Source: Neptuniibacter sp. (GTDB taxonomy: Bacteria; Pseudomonadota; Gammaproteobacteria; Pseudomonadales; Balneatricaceae). Taken from it: a stretch of DNA of 64,000 nucleotides. The DNA lies in contig NZ_JAAEQH010000291.1 of the NCBI RefSeq assembly GCF_024231755.1, positions 18,037-82,036 on the forward strand, given 5' to 3'. Both the position numbers and the translations under genes were made by a program. How positions within the stretch are numbered: the first letter of the stretch is position 1; every line of letters begins with the position of its first letter. Shown in pieces: positions 17,720 through 27,930 of the stretch. The notes below the pieces were generated by a model, which worked only from the letters and a program-made list of their open reading frames with translations, did no database searches and was not told the origin of the DNA.

Positions 17720-20356
17720 ATGGGAAAGTCTCTTGTTATCGTTGAGTCACCAGCTAAAGCTAAGACGATAAACAAATATCTGGGTAGCCAGTATGTTGTT
17801 AAATCAAGCGTGGGTCACATTCGTGATCTGCCTACCAGTGGCAGCACCAAAAAATCTGATCCTAAGGAAAGGGCGCGCCAGGCTGCTATAACCCGGAAGA
17901 TGTCTCCGGATCAGAAAGCTGAGCACAAAAAGAAAAAGGCTCGTGAACAGCTGATTGGTCGGATGGGTATCGATCCTGACAAAGGTTGGGATCCATACTA
18001 CGAAGTACTTCCTGGTAAAGAAAAAGTTGTTGATGAACTGAAACGTTTGGCTAAAACGGCCGATGAAATCTATCTCGCAACCGATTTGGACCGCGAGGGG
18101 GAAGCGATTGCCTGGCACCTACGTGAAGCAATCGGTGGTGATGAAGACCGCTATCGCAGGGTGGTTTTCAACGAAATTACCAAAAAAGCGATTACTGAAG
18201 CATTTGAACAGCCATCAGCGTTGGATATGGATCGTGTAAATGCGCAGCAGGCACGACGTTTCCTAGACCGTGTTGTGGGCTATATGATCTCTCCACTGCT
18301 ATGGGAGAAGGTCGCACGAGGATTATCTGCAGGGCGAGTACAATCTGTAGCTGTGAAGCTGGTAGTTGAGCGTGAGAAAGAGATTCGTGCCTTTGTACCG
18401 GAAGAGTTCTGGGAAGTACAAGCTGAGACTCTGACAGCGGCTAAAGATGCCTTGCAACTTCAGGTTCACCGGGTAAGTGGTGAAACCTTCCGTCCAGGTT
18501 CAGAAAGTGAGACAACCGCTCATCTTGAGAAGATCCGTTCGGCTTCACTTGAAGTAATCAGTCGTAAAGATCGTCCGACGTCGAGTAAACCTTCTGCACC
18601 GTTTATTACCTCTACTCTGCAGCAGGCTGCCAGTACACGCCTGGGTTTTGGTGTGAAGAAAACCATGATGATGGCTCAGCGTTTGTATGAGGCGGGTTAC
18701 ATCACCTACATGCGTACAGACTCTACAAACCTGAGTACTGAGGCAGTAGCGAGTTGCCGTGAATATATCGGTGACCATTTTGGCAGTAAGTACTTGCCAG
18801 AAACACCAAACAGCTATAGCAGCAAAGAAGGCGCTCAGGAAGCCCATGAAGCGATTCGTCCTTCAGATGTAACCGTGGAAGCAACGGCGTTAAAAAACAT
18901 GGATCGTGATGCTGAGCGCTTGTATGAATTGATCCGACGCCAGTTCCTGGCTTGTCAGATGACGCCTGCTCAGTTCCTGAGTACTCGTGTCACTGTATCC
19001 GCTGGTGATTATGAACTGGTAACAAAGGGTCGTATTCTTAAGTTCGATGGTTACACCCGTGTGATGCCAGCTAAAGGTAAGGGTGAAGAAGATATTATCC
19101 TGCCTGATGTTAAGGCCGGTGATCTGTTGGAGCTACAGGACTTATTGCCAAAGCAGCACTTTACTAAACCAGCACCACGCTTCACTGAAGCCTCTTTGGT
19201 TAAAGAATTGGAAAAACGTGGTATTGGCCGACCATCTACATACGCAGCGATTATCTCTACGATTCAGGACCGTGGTTATGTTGAAGTACAGAACCGTCGT
19301 TTCTATGCCCAGAAAATGGGTGATATCGTTACTGAGCGACTCGGGGAAAACTTCTCCGACCTGATGGATTTCAGCTTTACTGCACGTATGGAAGAGAGTC
19401 TGGATGATGTTGCTGAAGGTAAGGCGGATTGGAAAGCTTTGCTAGACGAGTTCTACTCTGAATTCTCAAGTAAGTTGGAAGAAGCGCAGAGCGAAGACAA
19501 TGGCATGCGTCCGAATTCTCCAACTGAAACAGACATCGAGTGCCCTGACTGTGGCCGTCATATGATGATCAGAACGGCAAGCACTGGGGTATTCTTAGGT
19601 TGTTCAGGTTATAGCCTGCCTCCTAAAGAACGTTGTAAGTGCACTATTAATCTGGTTTCAGGTGATGAAGTGGTTAGCGCAGATGGGGATGATGAAGAAG
19701 AATCCCGTATCTTGCGTAAAAAGCATCGTTGTTCGCTGTGTGGTTCAGCAATGGATTCCTACCTGATCGATGAGAAACGTAAATTACACGTCTGTGGTAA
19801 CAACCCGGACTGTAGTGGTTTTGAAGTTGAGAAGGGTGAGTACCGTATTAAGGGTTATGACGGTCCTACACTCGAATGCGATAAGTGTTCTGCTGAGATG
19901 CAGTTGAAGACTGGGCGATTTGGTAAGTACTTCGGTTGTACCGAGTGTAAAAATACCCGCAAATTGCTGAAAAGCGGCGAGCCTGCACCACCAAAAATGG
20001 ATCCGGTGCCAATGCCGGAGCTGCAGTGTGAAAAGGTTGAAGATACATACATCCTCAGGGATGGCGCATCTGGCCTGTTCTTAGCGGCTAGTCAGTTCCC
20101 TCGTAATCGTGAGACCCGTGCTCCGAAAATTGCAGAGCTGTTACCTCATCAGAGTGAGATTGATCCAAAATATGAATTCCTGTTCAGTGCACCAAAACAG
20201 GATTCTGAGGGTAATTTGAGTGTTGTTCGCTACAGTCGAAAGACAAAGGAACAGTACGTTATGACCGAGGTCAATGGTAAAGCAACCGGTTGGCGTGCAT
20301 TCTATCGGGATGGAAGCTGGGTTGTAGAAGAGACCCGCAAGAAAGCTAAGAAATAG
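17720..20356 (+). CDS. topA: DNA topoisomerase I
   Basis: A type IA topoisomerase that relaxes negative supercoils by single-strand passage. The TOPRIM domain starts at residue 2 ([12 protein letters not shown]) and has the acidic D-x-D-x-E motif DLDREGEA (122-129). The active-site Tyr is Tyr330 in [10 protein letters not shown]. The C-terminus holds several tetra-Cys zinc ribbons ([24 protein letters not shown] with their partner Cys). Length 878 fits the gammaproteobacterial form. The downstream order (two small unknown proteins, then sulA-lexA on the other strand) matches Pseudomonas. Confidence 0.97.
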   Translation: MGKSLVIVESPAKAKTINKYLGSQYVVKSSVGHIRDLPTSGSTKKSDPKERARQAAITRKMSPDQKAEHKKKKAREQLIGRMGIDPDKGWDPYYEVLPGKEKVVDELKRLAKTADEIYLATDLDREGEAIAWHLREAIGGDEDRYRRVVFNEITKKAITEAFEQPSALDMDRVNAQQARRFLDRVVGYMISPLLWEKVARGLSAGRVQSVAVKLVVEREKEIRAFVPEEFWEVQAETLTAAKDALQLQVHRVSGETFRPGSESETTAHLEKIRSASLEVISRKDRPTSSKPSAPFITSTLQQAASTRLGFGVKKTMMMAQRLYEAGYITYMRTDSTNLSTEAVASCREYIGDHFGSKYLPETPNSYSSKEGAQEAHEAIRPSDVTVEATALKNMDRDAERLYELIRRQFLACQMTPAQFLSTRVTVSAGDYELVTKGRILKFDGYTRVMPAKGKGEEDIILPDVKAGDLLELQDLLPKQHFTKPAPRFTEASLVKELEKRGIGRPSTYAAIISTIQDRGYVEVQNRRFYAQKMGDIVTERLGENFSDLMDFSFTARMEESLDDVAEGKADWKALLDEFYSEFSSKLEEAQSEDNGMRPNSPTETDIECPDCGRHMMIRTASTGVFLGCSGYSLPPKERCKCTINLVSGDEVVSADGDDEEESRILRKKHRCSLCGSAMDSYLIDEKRKLHVCGNNPDCSGFEVEKGEYRIKGYDGPTLECDKCSAEMQLKTGRFGKYFGCTECKNTRKLLKSGEPAPPKMDPVPMPELQCEKVEDTYILRDGASGLFLAASQFPRNRETRAPKIAELLPHQSEIDPKYEFLFSAPKQDSEGNLSVVRYSRKTKEQYVMTEVNGKATGWRAFYRDGSWVVEETRKKAKK

Positions 20357-20367
20357 TTGGGGTTATT

Positions 20368-20892
20368 ATGAGTTGTATCTATCTGGCACGTACCAACCAG
20401 AAACTAAGTTTTTCCCGTCTTCATCTGGATCGGTTGAAGCAGGTGCAGGATGATACCAGTTGGAATAAACATGCACTGATTGAGTCTTATAACGAATCAG
20501 TGTTATTCCATATGACTTCCGCATACGACGCGTTTCTTCGTGAGATTGCAGAACGCTACAATGTGGATACTGAATCACTGACAGGTTACCGTTCTCTGGC
20601 GGCTGAGTTGGAGAAAACCGGTGTTGAAAGTCCTGAATTAAAGCAGCTCAGCATGTTAGAAAGCGATGACACAGGTTGGCTGCATAAATTGGTGGCAGCT
20701 TATGAGGCGTGCTGGCATGGTTCGGATAAGAAACAGTCTGTGTCGGAAACAAGCAGCGTGTCTGAAATTCATGTGCTACAGGTTAATCCTGATCACGCTG
20801 AAGACGCAGAGATTGTTGCTGAATACGAGCAATGGTTCGGTGAGTTATCTGAGTTGGTCAATCGCCTCCGTGAAGGCATGCAGGAGTGGTAA
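20368..20892 (+). CDS. Conserved hypothetical protein (DUF6586-like), topA neighbour
   Basis: 174 residues, acidic, no signal peptide or membrane helix. The N-terminus LARTNQKLSFSRLHLD and the helix VLFHMTSAYDAFLREIAERY are typical of the small protein that follows topA in Pseudomonas (PA3010 type), probably DUF6586. Function unknown. It starts 11 bp after the topA stop and is followed five bases later by another small gene, so topA and both small genes probably form one transcript. Confidence 0.7.
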   Translation: MSCIYLARTNQKLSFSRLHLDRLKQVQDDTSWNKHALIESYNESVLFHMTSAYDAFLREIAERYNVDTESLTGYRSLAAELEKTGVESPELKQLSMLESDDTGWLHKLVAAYEACWHGSDKKQSVSETSSVSEIHVLQVNPDHAEDAEIVAEYEQWFGELSELVNRLREGMQEW

Positions 20893-20897
20893 TTTAA

Positions 20898-21167
20898 GTG
20901 TCTGAAGCAACAAGGCCAGAAATGGTTCTCGAGATCATTGAGCTCGAAGATGGTGAATTAGCTATTCGGGATGCGGATAGTGAATCAACAGAACCGATGA
21001 TAAAGGTAAACTTTTCTGAAGAGCTTAAAGATAAATTAAGTGATCAGTATTTTGATGTCGCACGCGTCATGCTTACGGCAGGTATACAGATGGTTGCTGA
21101 TTCAGGTCTGGATTTGTCATCTGATGAAAAGTCGGAAGAGTTTGAGCCGGAGCCTACAATTCATTGA
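20898..21167 (+). CDS. Conserved hypothetical protein, topA operon
   Basis: 89 residues, very acidic, GTG start five bases after the previous stop. Segments: VLEIIELEDGELAIRDADS, then KINFSEELKD-like and DVARVMLTAGIQMV. It corresponds in position to PA3009 of Pseudomonas, between the DUF6586-type gene and sulA. I see no catalytic motif; function unknown. A strong terminator follows. Confidence 0.65.
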   Translation: MSEATRPEMVLEIIELEDGELAIRDADSESTEPMIKVNFSEELKDKLSDQYFDVARVMLTAGIQMVADSGLDLSSDEKSEEFEPEPTIH

Positions 21168-21211
21168 TTGGATGTAGAGCAAGCGCATAGACGTTTAGAT
21201 GTAAGAGTAAA

Positions 21212-21250
21212 TAACAAAGGGTTAAGCATTGCTTAGCCCTTTGTTACTTT
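21212..21250 (+). terminator. Terminator of the topA operon
   Basis: A 15-bp stem (AACAAAGGGTTAAGC with GCTTAGCCCTTTGTT, one G/T mismatch) around an ATT loop, followed by a short T-rich stretch. Confidence 0.75.
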
Positions 21251-21311
21251 TGGGGGAAATGTTAACTATCTGTTTGTTTTCAGGCGGGTTGAGATCTACC
21301 TCTAGGCTTTC

Positions 21312-21770
21312 TTAGCTATGCTGACGGCGGCGAATAACAATACCGTGGCTTTGCCCTTGCTTGGCCGCAGATTCGAGATCATTCAGCTCATCATCAGAAA
21401 GATAACCAGGCCAGGAGATTACAGCATGGCTTGTACCAGTGCTTAATGCCTGTTTAGCCAGCGCAAAGGTGCTGTGTTTACTGTTAGGGTTGAGCAGAAT
21501 CACTTTGTTCAGATCAACACCTGCTTCCATCAGCAGTTGTTTGGGTAATAGGACCGGGGGAGCAATCCAGACAAACCAGCGGTTATCCTGGCTCAATTGT
21601 GCCAGCAAAGGCATCAGCATCGGCATGTTGAAATCATCACCTTGAACGACAATTTCAGTGACAGTTCCAGCAAGCTGGTTTACATGCTTCTCGCGAGTAG
21701 CAGTATGAGCTGCTGCAGAGCGGCGGATAATACCTGAAGATGCTTGATAGTTTGTCTGTAGTGCTAGCAT
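21312..21770 (-). CDS. sulA: SOS cell-division inhibitor SulA
   Basis: 152 residues with the SulA/RecA-like core: GTVTEIVVQGD, then WFVWIAPPVLLPKQLLMEAGVDLNKVILLNP, then SHAVISWPGYLSDDELNDLESAAKQG. SulA binds FtsZ and blocks septation during DNA damage. The gene starts two bases after the lexA stop, so the pair is co-transcribed from the lexA promoter with its LexA boxes, as in Pseudomonas (PA3008-PA3007). Confidence 0.88.
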   Translation of the reverse strand: MLALQTNYQASSGIIRRSAAAHTATREKHVNQLAGTVTEIVVQGDDFNMPMLMPLLAQLSQDNRWFVWIAPPVLLPKQLLMEAGVDLNKVILLNPNSKHSTFALAKQALSTGTSHAVISWPGYLSDDELNDLESAAKQGQSHGIVIRRRQHS

Positions 21771-21772
21771 GG

Positions 21773-22381
21773 TTAGTGACCTCTGCGAATGACGCCTACG
21801 CCTAAACCTTCGATTGCAAGTGGTTGTTCTGTGAGATCGACCACAATTGGTTCGAACTCTTCATTTTCTGCAATCAGGTAGACCAGGTTGCCTTCTTTCT
21901 TGAAGCGTTTCACTGTTACCTCGTCCTCAAGGCGGGCAACAACTATTTCTCCATCCTTAGCTGTTTGGCATTGATGTACTGCCAGTAGGTCACCATCCAT
22001 GATGCCTACATTTTTCATGCTTGTTCCCTTAACCCGGAGGAGATAATCCGCCTTCGGGTAGAAGAAATCTGATGAGATCGTACAGTGATCTTCTACATGT
22101 TCTTGCGCCAGGATTGGCGAGCCTGCGGCTACCTGGCCGACTACCGGGAGTCCCAGATCCTCTTCCAGTTCAGGAACCCGTATGCCCCGTGAGGTCCCAG
22201 GAATAATCTCAATCGCGCCTTTCTTTGCTAGTGCTTTGAGATGCTCCTCTGCCGCATTTGCTGATCGAAACCCTAAGTCTTTCGCAATATCAGCACGGGT
22301 TGGTGGGTAACCGGTGTCTCCTATATGGCGCTTGATACACTCAAGTACTTCTGTTTGTCGTTTTGTTAGTTTCATGATCAT
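21773..22381 (-). CDS. lexA: LexA repressor
   Basis: Master repressor of the SOS response. An N-terminal winged helix (about 1-70, [15 protein letters not shown]...[10 protein letters not shown]) is joined to a C-terminal self-cleaving protease. The cleavage bond is Ala86-Gly87 in VAAGSP. The catalytic pair is Ser121 (KGTSMKN) and Lys158 (VTVKRF), numbered from the ATG at 22381. The start at 22375 (MKLTKRQ) is the more usual N-terminus. LexA boxes just upstream imply autoregulation. sulA follows directly. Confidence 0.97.
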   Translation of the reverse strand: MIMKLTKRQTEVLECIKRHIGDTGYPPTRADIAKDLGFRSANAAEEHLKALAKKGAIEIIPGTSRGIRVPELEEDLGLPVVGQVAAGSPILAQEHVEDHCTISSDFFYPKADYLLRVKGTSMKNVGIMDGDLLAVHQCQTAKDGEIVVARLEDEVTVKRFKKEGNLVYLIAENEEFEPIVVDLTEQPLAIEGLGVGVIRRGH

Positions 22382-22383
22382 GT

Positions 22384-22399
22384 CTGTTTGTTTATACAG
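22384..22399. promoter_or_regulatory. LexA box 1
   Basis: A perfect CTGT-N8-ACAG SOS box immediately before the lexA start codon. Confidence 0.85.
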
Positions 22400-22402
22400 T
22401 AC

Positions 22403-22418
22403 TTGTATTTTTATACAG
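22403..22418. promoter_or_regulatory. LexA box 2
   Basis: TTGT-N8-ACAG, one base off the consensus, 19 bp from box 1 (about two helical turns). It sits in the lexA promoter region. Confidence 0.7.
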
Positions 22419-22442
22419 TATTTTTGGTTTGTAAAGAAAATA

Positions 22443-22458
22443 ATGTTTTTTTATACAG
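22443..22458. promoter_or_regulatory. LexA box 3 (weaker), towards dinG
   Basis: ATGT-N8-ACAG, one base off the consensus, with the same TTTATACAG half-site as boxes 1 and 2. It is about 95 bp upstream of dinG and may serve both divergent genes. Confidence 0.5.
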
Positions 22459-22553
22459 TGTTTTTGTGTTTATAGCCTATTCAGCCTGTTAGAATCTGTT
22501 TATTCATTTCAATCATTGGTTCATATGGCGGTTATTCCCGTTAGTAAACAAAC

Positions 22554-24671
22554 ATGCTAGATAAGCAACTCAAGAAAACCATCCAAGAGGCGTATTCTAC
22601 TTTTCTAGATAAGCGTGGCCTTAAAGCGCGCTATGGCCAGAAAATGATGATAGCCGAGGTCGCACGTACTCTTGCTGCAATTGAGCAGAATTATGATGGT
22701 GATCGTGAGGGCGGTAACCATATCTGTGTCACCGAAGCTGGTACTGGTACAGGTAAAACTATGGCTTACCTGCTAGCTGCAGTTCCAATAGCCCAGCATA
22801 AAAAAAAGAAAGTTGTCGTTTCTACAGCTACTGTAGCCCTGCAGGAACAGCTAATTCTTAAAGATCTTCCTCAATTAATTAGTGATGCTGGTGTTAACCT
22901 CACCTTTGGTTTAGCCAAGGGTCGAGGGAGATACTTCTGTGTCTCAAGCGCAGAAAAGGCTCTTGAGCAACAAAATGAGCTTGGTCAGATCGCACTCTAT
23001 GAAGATGAAGCAGTGCAGAAAATTGGAAAGGATGATGTTGAAGAGGTTAAGCAGCTTTTAAGTCTATATGCTTCCGGCGAATGGGATGGTGACCGTGATG
23101 CTTTACCTGATACAGTGGCTGAGAACATCTGGCGTTTAAGTACCAGTGATCATCTGCAATGTACTAACCGTCGTTGTAGTAATTTTTCCATCTGTCCTTT
23201 TTTCAAGGCTCGTCAGGAGTTGGATAAATGGGATCTGATTGTAGCCAACCATGATCTGGTATTAGCCGACCTCTCTCTGGGTGGTGGAGCAATTTTGTCA
23301 GAGCCCGGCGACACAATTTATATTTTCGATGAAGGCCACCATCTTAGCACTAAGACAACAGGGCATTTCTCCTATAGTTTAAGACTAAAATCCTCACAAC
23401 GTTGGTTATCTAAGACGACCCGAAGTTTAAATAAACTACTCAATGATGCATCTGAGCATATCGTTTTACGGGATTATGTTGAAAAGCTTTCCAACCCGTT
23501 TGCAGATATGGAACGTTCTCTTGAGGAGTGGAGTTTGTTAATACAGCAATTGCTAGAGGATAAGCTCCAGTATGGTGACCGATATCGCTTTGCTCAGGGG
23601 ATGATCCCCGAAAGTCTTCAGTTGATCTGTCATAATTTTGCTACGGCCGCCGAACGAGTTGTATTAAAGTTTGAGCAGATAGTCGATCTGTTGAAAGAAG
23701 CGATGGATGGTGAACTTGCTGACTTGCCAAGGGAGATGGGTGAGAAATGGTATCCTCAGATGGGTATTCTTCTATCCCGTATGCAAGCAATGTATTGGCT
23801 CGCACGATCCTATTCAACTCCTGATGGGGAGGGGAGTATACCTAAAGCCCGGTGGATCAACCGGGTTGATGGTGCAGAGGGGCTAGACCTTGAGTGCCGC
23901 AGTAGTCCGGTTTCTGCTGCGGAAACATTGCAGGAGCATCTTTGGGAGCATTGCTATGCTGCTGTTATAACCTCTGCAACTCTTACTGCGCTGGGAAGAT
24001 TTGATCGTCTTTATGCAGATCTTGGTCTTCCTTTTGATAGTCCTTGCTCTGTTCATTTGAGCCCGTTTGATTTTCAGAATTCTGCCGAGCTCATTGTACC
24101 GTCAATGAAAACAGATCCGGGAAACCCTGATCTGCACAATCAGGAGTTAAGCGACTATCTGGAGAAACTGCTTCCTGCAGAGCAAGCTTGCCTGGTCTTA
24201 TTCAGTTCATGGCGTCAGATGCGGTATGTTCTTGAGCAGATGCCTGATAACATTGTGACAAATACTTTGGTTCAGGGTGACCTAGCCAAACATGAAATAT
24301 TACGACAGCATCGTGAACGCATTGATAATAATGAGCCGAGTATCATTTTCGGCCTTGCGTCCTTTGCTGAAGGTGTTGATCTGCCTGGCGATTACCTTAC
24401 CCATGTGGTGGTGACTAAATTACCGTTTGGGGTGCCGGATGATCCTGTTGATGCAACTTATTCGGAATGGATCGAATCTCAGGGTCGGAACCCTTTTGAG
24501 GAGTGGGTTATCCCTATGGCTTCCATGCGTTTAACACAGGCAACAGGACGCTTGTTGAGAACTGAGCAGGATAAGGGCAAGATCACACTATTGGACCGAC
24601 GCTTTATTACACGTCGTTATGGAAAGCAGCTTTTAGCCGCGCTACCGCCGTACAGGCGAAATTTTTCTTAG
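22554..24671 (+). CDS. dinG: ATP-dependent DNA helicase DinG
   Basis: An XPD-like 5'-3' helicase of SF2 with an Fe-S cluster. Walker [10 protein letters not shown] (61-69), the DEGH box, and the C-terminal [12 protein letters not shown] motif VI are present. The four cluster Cys are at 129, 203, 208 and 214, with the spacing of E. coli DinG (C-x5-C-x5-C). DinG resolves R-loops and G-quadruplexes and aids replication through transcribed genes. It is divergent from lexA; SOS control is likely through the boxes in the shared spacer. Confidence 0.93.
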   Translation: MLDKQLKKTIQEAYSTFLDKRGLKARYGQKMMIAEVARTLAAIEQNYDGDREGGNHICVTEAGTGTGKTMAYLLAAVPIAQHKKKKVVVSTATVALQEQLILKDLPQLISDAGVNLTFGLAKGRGRYFCVSSAEKALEQQNELGQIALYEDEAVQKIGKDDVEEVKQLLSLYASGEWDGDRDALPDTVAENIWRLSTSDHLQCTNRRCSNFSICPFFKARQELDKWDLIVANHDLVLADLSLGGGAILSEPGDTIYIFDEGHHLSTKTTGHFSYSLRLKSSQRWLSKTTRSLNKLLNDASEHIVLRDYVEKLSNPFADMERSLEEWSLLIQQLLEDKLQYGDRYRFAQGMIPESLQLICHNFATAAERVVLKFEQIVDLLKEAMDGELADLPREMGEKWYPQMGILLSRMQAMYWLARSYSTPDGEGSIPKARWINRVDGAEGLDLECRSSPVSAAETLQEHLWEHCYAAVITSATLTALGRFDRLYADLGLPFDSPCSVHLSPFDFQNSAELIVPSMKTDPGNPDLHNQELSDYLEKLLPAEQACLVLFSSWRQMRYVLEQMPDNIVTNTLVQGDLAKHEILRQHRERIDNNEPSIIFGLASFAEGVDLPGDYLTHVVVTKLPFGVPDDPVDATYSEWIESQGRNPFEEWVIPMASMRLTQATGRLLRTEQDKGKITLLDRRFITRRYGKQLLAALPPYRRNFS

Positions 24672-24682
24672 GATATACTGAA

Positions 24683-26206
24683 TTGACTACTGAAACCCAA
24701 GTGGATAAATCTGAAAAAACAACAAAAAACAGATCATCTTCTTCGCGAAAGCCACAACGCCGTCGTCGTTATTCAAATCGCAAAGATACAACCTGGAGTC
24801 CAGAGCAGTTTGTTGTGCCTGAGGTTGAAGGCAAAGTGAGATTCCACGACTTTAACCTACCTGATAACGTTATGCGTGCAATCGCAGAGCTGAAGTTTGA
24901 ATATTCTACTGCTATCCAGGCAGAAACCATTCCTGCAGCGCTGGCCGGTAAAGATATTATCGGTAAGGCACAGACTGGCACGGGTAAAACAGCAGCTTTC
25001 CTGCTGGGTATTATCACTGACCTGATTGATTATCCTCTGGATGAAAAATTGCGCTTGGGTGAACCTCGCGCTTTGGTTGTAGCTCCAACACGTGAGCTGG
25101 CACTACAGATCGCTGAGGATGCAAAAACACTGGCCAAGTTTACCAACCTGCATGTTGTGAGCCTGGTTGGTGGTATGGATTACGATAAGCAGCGTCAGAA
25201 GCTTAAGAAAAGGCCAGTAGATATTTTGGTGGCGACCCCTGGACGTCTGATCGATTTTGTAAATCGTAAAGATGTTGATCTTTGGAATGTTGAGGTCCTG
25301 GTTCTGGATGAAGCAGACCGAATGCTGAGTATGGGCTTTATTCCAGATGTACGTACTATTGTCAGAAACACTCCTCGTAAAGGCGCAGATCGTCAGACGC
25401 TGTTGTACAGCGCAACCTTTACTGAGGACATTCTCAATCTTGCTGAACAGTGGACACTGGATGCGGTAAAAATTGAGATCGCTCCAGAAATCAAGACAAC
25501 AGACAATGTGACTCAACAGGTATTCCTGGTTTCAGGTGAAGAAAAATACCGTCTGTTACGTAACTACATGGACAAAGATCATGCGGAGAAGGTTATCGTA
25601 TTTGGTAACCGCCGTGATGAGACTCGTAGACTGGCTGACCGTTTGTGTAAAGATGGAATAAAAGCCGCATTGATGTCTGGTGAAATTCCTCAGCAGAAAC
25701 GTGTGCGTACACTTGAGGATTTCCGTAGTGGAAAAATCCAGGTTCTGGTGGCTACAGATGTGGCAGGACGTGGTATCCATATTGATGGTGTTACCCATGT
25801 GTTTAATTACCAACTGCCCGAAGATCCGGATGATTATGTACACCGTATAGGTCGGACTGGCCGTGCTGGTGCCACGGGTACATCAATCTGCTTTGCCTGT
25901 GAAGATGACTCATTCCTGATCCCTGAGATTGAAGCGGAAACTGGTGTAAAACTGGAGTGTGTACATCCTGATCCTGAACTATTGAAGAAGCCTGGTGAAG
26001 TTAAGGCAGAATCTGTTGAACAGGTTGAACAGGTTGAACAGGTTGAACAGGTTGAACAGGTTGAACAGGTTGAACAGGTTGAACAGGTTGAACAGGTTGA
26101 ACCAGCCACTACCGCTGAAGTGGAACCGGAAAAAGTTGAATCAGCAGTAGAGACGTCAACTGAAGAAGAGACAACAGATGAGCGAACAGGACAAGCACAA
26201 AACTAA
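24683..26206 (+). CDS. rhlB: DEAD-box RNA helicase, RhlB-like, with VEQ-repeat tail
   Basis: A 507-residue ATP-dependent RNA helicase. After a basic N-terminus ([12 protein letters not shown]) come the motifs [32 protein letters not shown], and [10 protein letters not shown]. Overall wording ([13 protein letters not shown] near the Q motif, [26 protein letters not shown]) is closest to RhlB of Pseudomonas, the degradosome helicase. The start is TTG, with AGGA upstream. The acidic tail contains nine perfect tandem VEQ units and a tenth ending in Pro, unlike any RhlB tail I know. RhlE/SrmB-type assignment is less likely. Confidence 0.85.
   Translation: MTTETQVDKSEKTTKNRSSSSRKPQRRRRYSNRKDTTWSPEQFVVPEVEGKVRFHDFNLPDNVMRAIAELKFEYSTAIQAETIPAALAGKDIIGKAQTGTGKTAAFLLGIITDLIDYPLDEKLRLGEPRALVVAPTRELALQIAEDAKTLAKFTNLHVVSLVGGMDYDKQRQKLKKRPVDILVATPGRLIDFVNRKDVDLWNVEVLVLDEADRMLSMGFIPDVRTIVRNTPRKGADRQTLLYSATFTEDILNLAEQWTLDAVKIEIAPEIKTTDNVTQQVFLVSGEEKYRLLRNYMDKDHAEKVIVFGNRRDETRRLADRLCKDGIKAALMSGEIPQQKRVRTLEDFRSGKIQVLVATDVAGRGIHIDGVTHVFNYQLPEDPDDYVHRIGRTGRAGATGTSICFACEDDSFLIPEIEAETGVKLECVHPDPELLKKPGEVKAESVEQVEQVEQVEQVEQVEQVEQVEQVEQVEPATTAEVEPEKVESAVETSTEEETTDERTGQAQN
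26015..26104 (+). repeat. Coding tandem repeat, nine perfect 9-bp units
   Basis: GTTGAACAG is repeated nine times without a mismatch (26015-26095), then a tenth unit reads GTTGAACCA. Each unit encodes Val-Glu-Gln in the rhlB-like tail. Such perfect units expand and contract by slippage, in frame. Confidence 0.97.
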
Positions 26207-26402
26207 GCGCATCGCTAACATTGTTGCAGTTGTCTTCAGTGCTGTAATTGCTGCCTTAGGGGTAGCAGGGTATCAGCGAACTGAAGATCCTCTGCAACTT
26301 CTCCTTTTTTTAGCGTTGGCAGGATTAGGCTATCTGATCGTAATACTCCTGTTTAAAGGGGTAAATAAGATATTGGATAGCCTCGATAACTCAGCAAAAT
26401 AA
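26178..26402 (+). CDS. Small two-helix membrane protein
   Basis: 74 residues: a charged N-terminus ([11 protein letters not shown]), two transmembrane helices (about 12-30 and 40-60), and a short polar tail. Its ATG lies 29 bases inside the 3' end of the rhlB-like gene in another frame, so translation is probably coupled. No family recognised. It may be a small inner-membrane protein of the same operon as gpsA. Confidence 0.6.
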   Translation: MSEQDKHKTKRIANIVAVVFSAVIAALGVAGYQRTEDPLQLLLFLALAGLGYLIVILLFKGVNKILDSLDNSAK

Positions 26403-26452
26403 ACAGCTGAGAGTTCATCGGATCTGAGTTGTTAGGTGTTTTAAGGTATTAA

Positions 26453-27484
26453 GTGATGTCAGGCATCGGTAAAGTTGCAGTGCTGGGTGGTGGTAGTTTT
26501 GGTACTGTGATCGCCAATATGGTGGCAGAGAACGGTCGAGAAGTTCGGCTTTGGTTGAGAGATCAAGAACGGGCTGAGCAGATTAATCAGACCCATGAGA
26601 ACACCCGTTACCTGTCGGGTTATGCGTTGTCTGATAATCTTCAGGCATCCACTAATCTGGAGGAAGTACTCAGCAATGCTGAGCTAGTTTTTGTTTCTAT
26701 TCCTAGTCAGTCGTTTCGCAGTGTGGTGCAACAGGCGAAACCTTTCCTTAAACCCGAACAGATGCTGGTCAGCACAACAAAAGGTATTGAAGCGCAGACA
26801 TTCAGCCTGATGAGCGAAATTCTCAGGGAAGAAATGCCTGAATCTCCAGTCGGTGTGCTTAGCGGCCCAAATCTGGCAAAGGAGGTGGCGGGACGCCAGT
26901 TAACCGCCACTGTTATTGCCAGCGATGATCATGCCCTTAGGGCATCCGTTCAGAGCATTCTGCACTCCTCATACTTCCGTGTTTACGCCAGTTCAGACAC
27001 TTATGGTGTGGAACTAGGCGGTACGCTGAAGAATATTTATGCCATTGCTGCAGGTCTAAGTTCAGCACTGGGTATGGGAGAGAACACCAAAAGTATGCTT
27101 ATGACCCGTAGCCTGGCGGAGATGAGCCGCTTTGCAGTGTGTATGGGGGCTAATCCAATGACATTTATTGGTCTTGCCGGAGTTGGAGACCTTATCGTAA
27201 CTTGTATGTCCCCTTTAAGCCGTAACTATCGTGTTGGCCATGCACTAGGTGAAGGTAAATCATTAGATGAAGCTGTGGCAGCACTGGGGCAAGTTGCTGA
27301 GGGTGTAAACACGATTAAACATGTTCGTGAAAAAGCCGCTGAAATGGATGTTTATATGCCGTTGGTGGCAGGGCTGTATGAAGTGGTATTCAATCACGCC
27401 CCTGTTAAGGATGTGGTTAAGATGTTGATGATGAACGAGCAAAGCACTGATGTTGAGTTTGTTCTGCCCCGCGGAGAAGTATGA
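26453..27484 (+). CDS. gpsA: NAD(P)-dependent sn-glycerol-3-phosphate dehydrogenase
   Basis: Makes sn-glycerol 3-phosphate from dihydroxyacetone phosphate for phospholipid synthesis, in the cytoplasm. The N-terminal Rossmann motif GGGSFGT (about 12-18), the KGIE segment, GPNLAKEV and the catalytic Lys in [12 protein letters not shown] are all present. The 343 residues fit the family. The frame begins GTG-ATG; the ATG at 26456 is as good a start. The stop overlaps the sixA start by four bases. Confidence 0.96.
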   Translation: MMSGIGKVAVLGGGSFGTVIANMVAENGREVRLWLRDQERAEQINQTHENTRYLSGYALSDNLQASTNLEEVLSNAELVFVSIPSQSFRSVVQQAKPFLKPEQMLVSTTKGIEAQTFSLMSEILREEMPESPVGVLSGPNLAKEVAGRQLTATVIASDDHALRASVQSILHSSYFRVYASSDTYGVELGGTLKNIYAIAAGLSSALGMGENTKSMLMTRSLAEMSRFAVCMGANPMTFIGLAGVGDLIVTCMSPLSRNYRVGHALGEGKSLDEAVAALGQVAEGVNTIKHVREKAAEMDVYMPLVAGLYEVVFNHAPVKDVVKMLMMNEQSTDVEFVLPRGEV

Positions 27485-27930
27485 AATTCTTCCTGATGCG
27501 GCATGGTGAGGCAGAGACGTTTGCAGCGAGTGATATGCTGCGTAACCTCACCGAACGTGGACGTTTACATGTTTCTGAGCATATAAGGCATTTTGCGCAT
27601 CAGCTAAGCGATGTGGATTGTATAGTTCACAGCCCCTATCTACGAACCTGCCAAACTGCTCGGATTGTCGCAGATATATTATCTGTAACTGATCTTATTG
27701 AATCTGATTTGTGGACACCAGATAGTAACCCAACCATCGCTTTACAAAGCCTGGAACAAGTCGAAAGCAGGTGCCCACTTGTCGTCACACATATGCCAAT
27801 CGTCGCTAGGGTAGAAGCGCTCTGTTGTGACGATGAGAGGTTCCCGCATCCTTTTCAATGTGGAGAACTCTCACAGATTATTGCTGATTGGCCTGCGGCA
27901 GGGCTTGGGAAACATCAGCGCCTTGTTTAA
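27481..27930 (+). CDS. sixA: Phosphohistidine phosphatase SixA
   Basis: A histidine-phosphatase fold protein of 149 residues. The catalytic MRHGEAE motif is at residues 6-12, [10 protein letters not shown] follows near 50, and the second catalytic His is in VTHMP. In E. coli SixA dephosphorylates the phosphotransferase protein NPr and has been linked to ArcB. It overlaps gpsA by four bases, and its last ~50 bp overlap the 3' end of the opposing ligase gene. Confidence 0.88.
   Translation: MKFFLMRHGEAETFAASDMLRNLTERGRLHVSEHIRHFAHQLSDVDCIVHSPYLRTCQTARIVADILSVTDLIESDLWTPDSNPTIALQSLEQVESRCPLVVTHMPIVARVEALCCDDERFPHPFQCGELSQIIADWPAAGLGKHQRLV

Noticed and set aside
26015..26104. Regularly spaced repeats that could suggest a CRISPR array
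   Set aside because: The 9-bp units are contiguous without spacers and lie in frame in a coding sequence.
25834..26109. Open frame on the minus strand rich in Thr-Cys-Ser repeats
   Set aside because: It is the antisense reading of the VEQ repeat; the + strand helicase is real.
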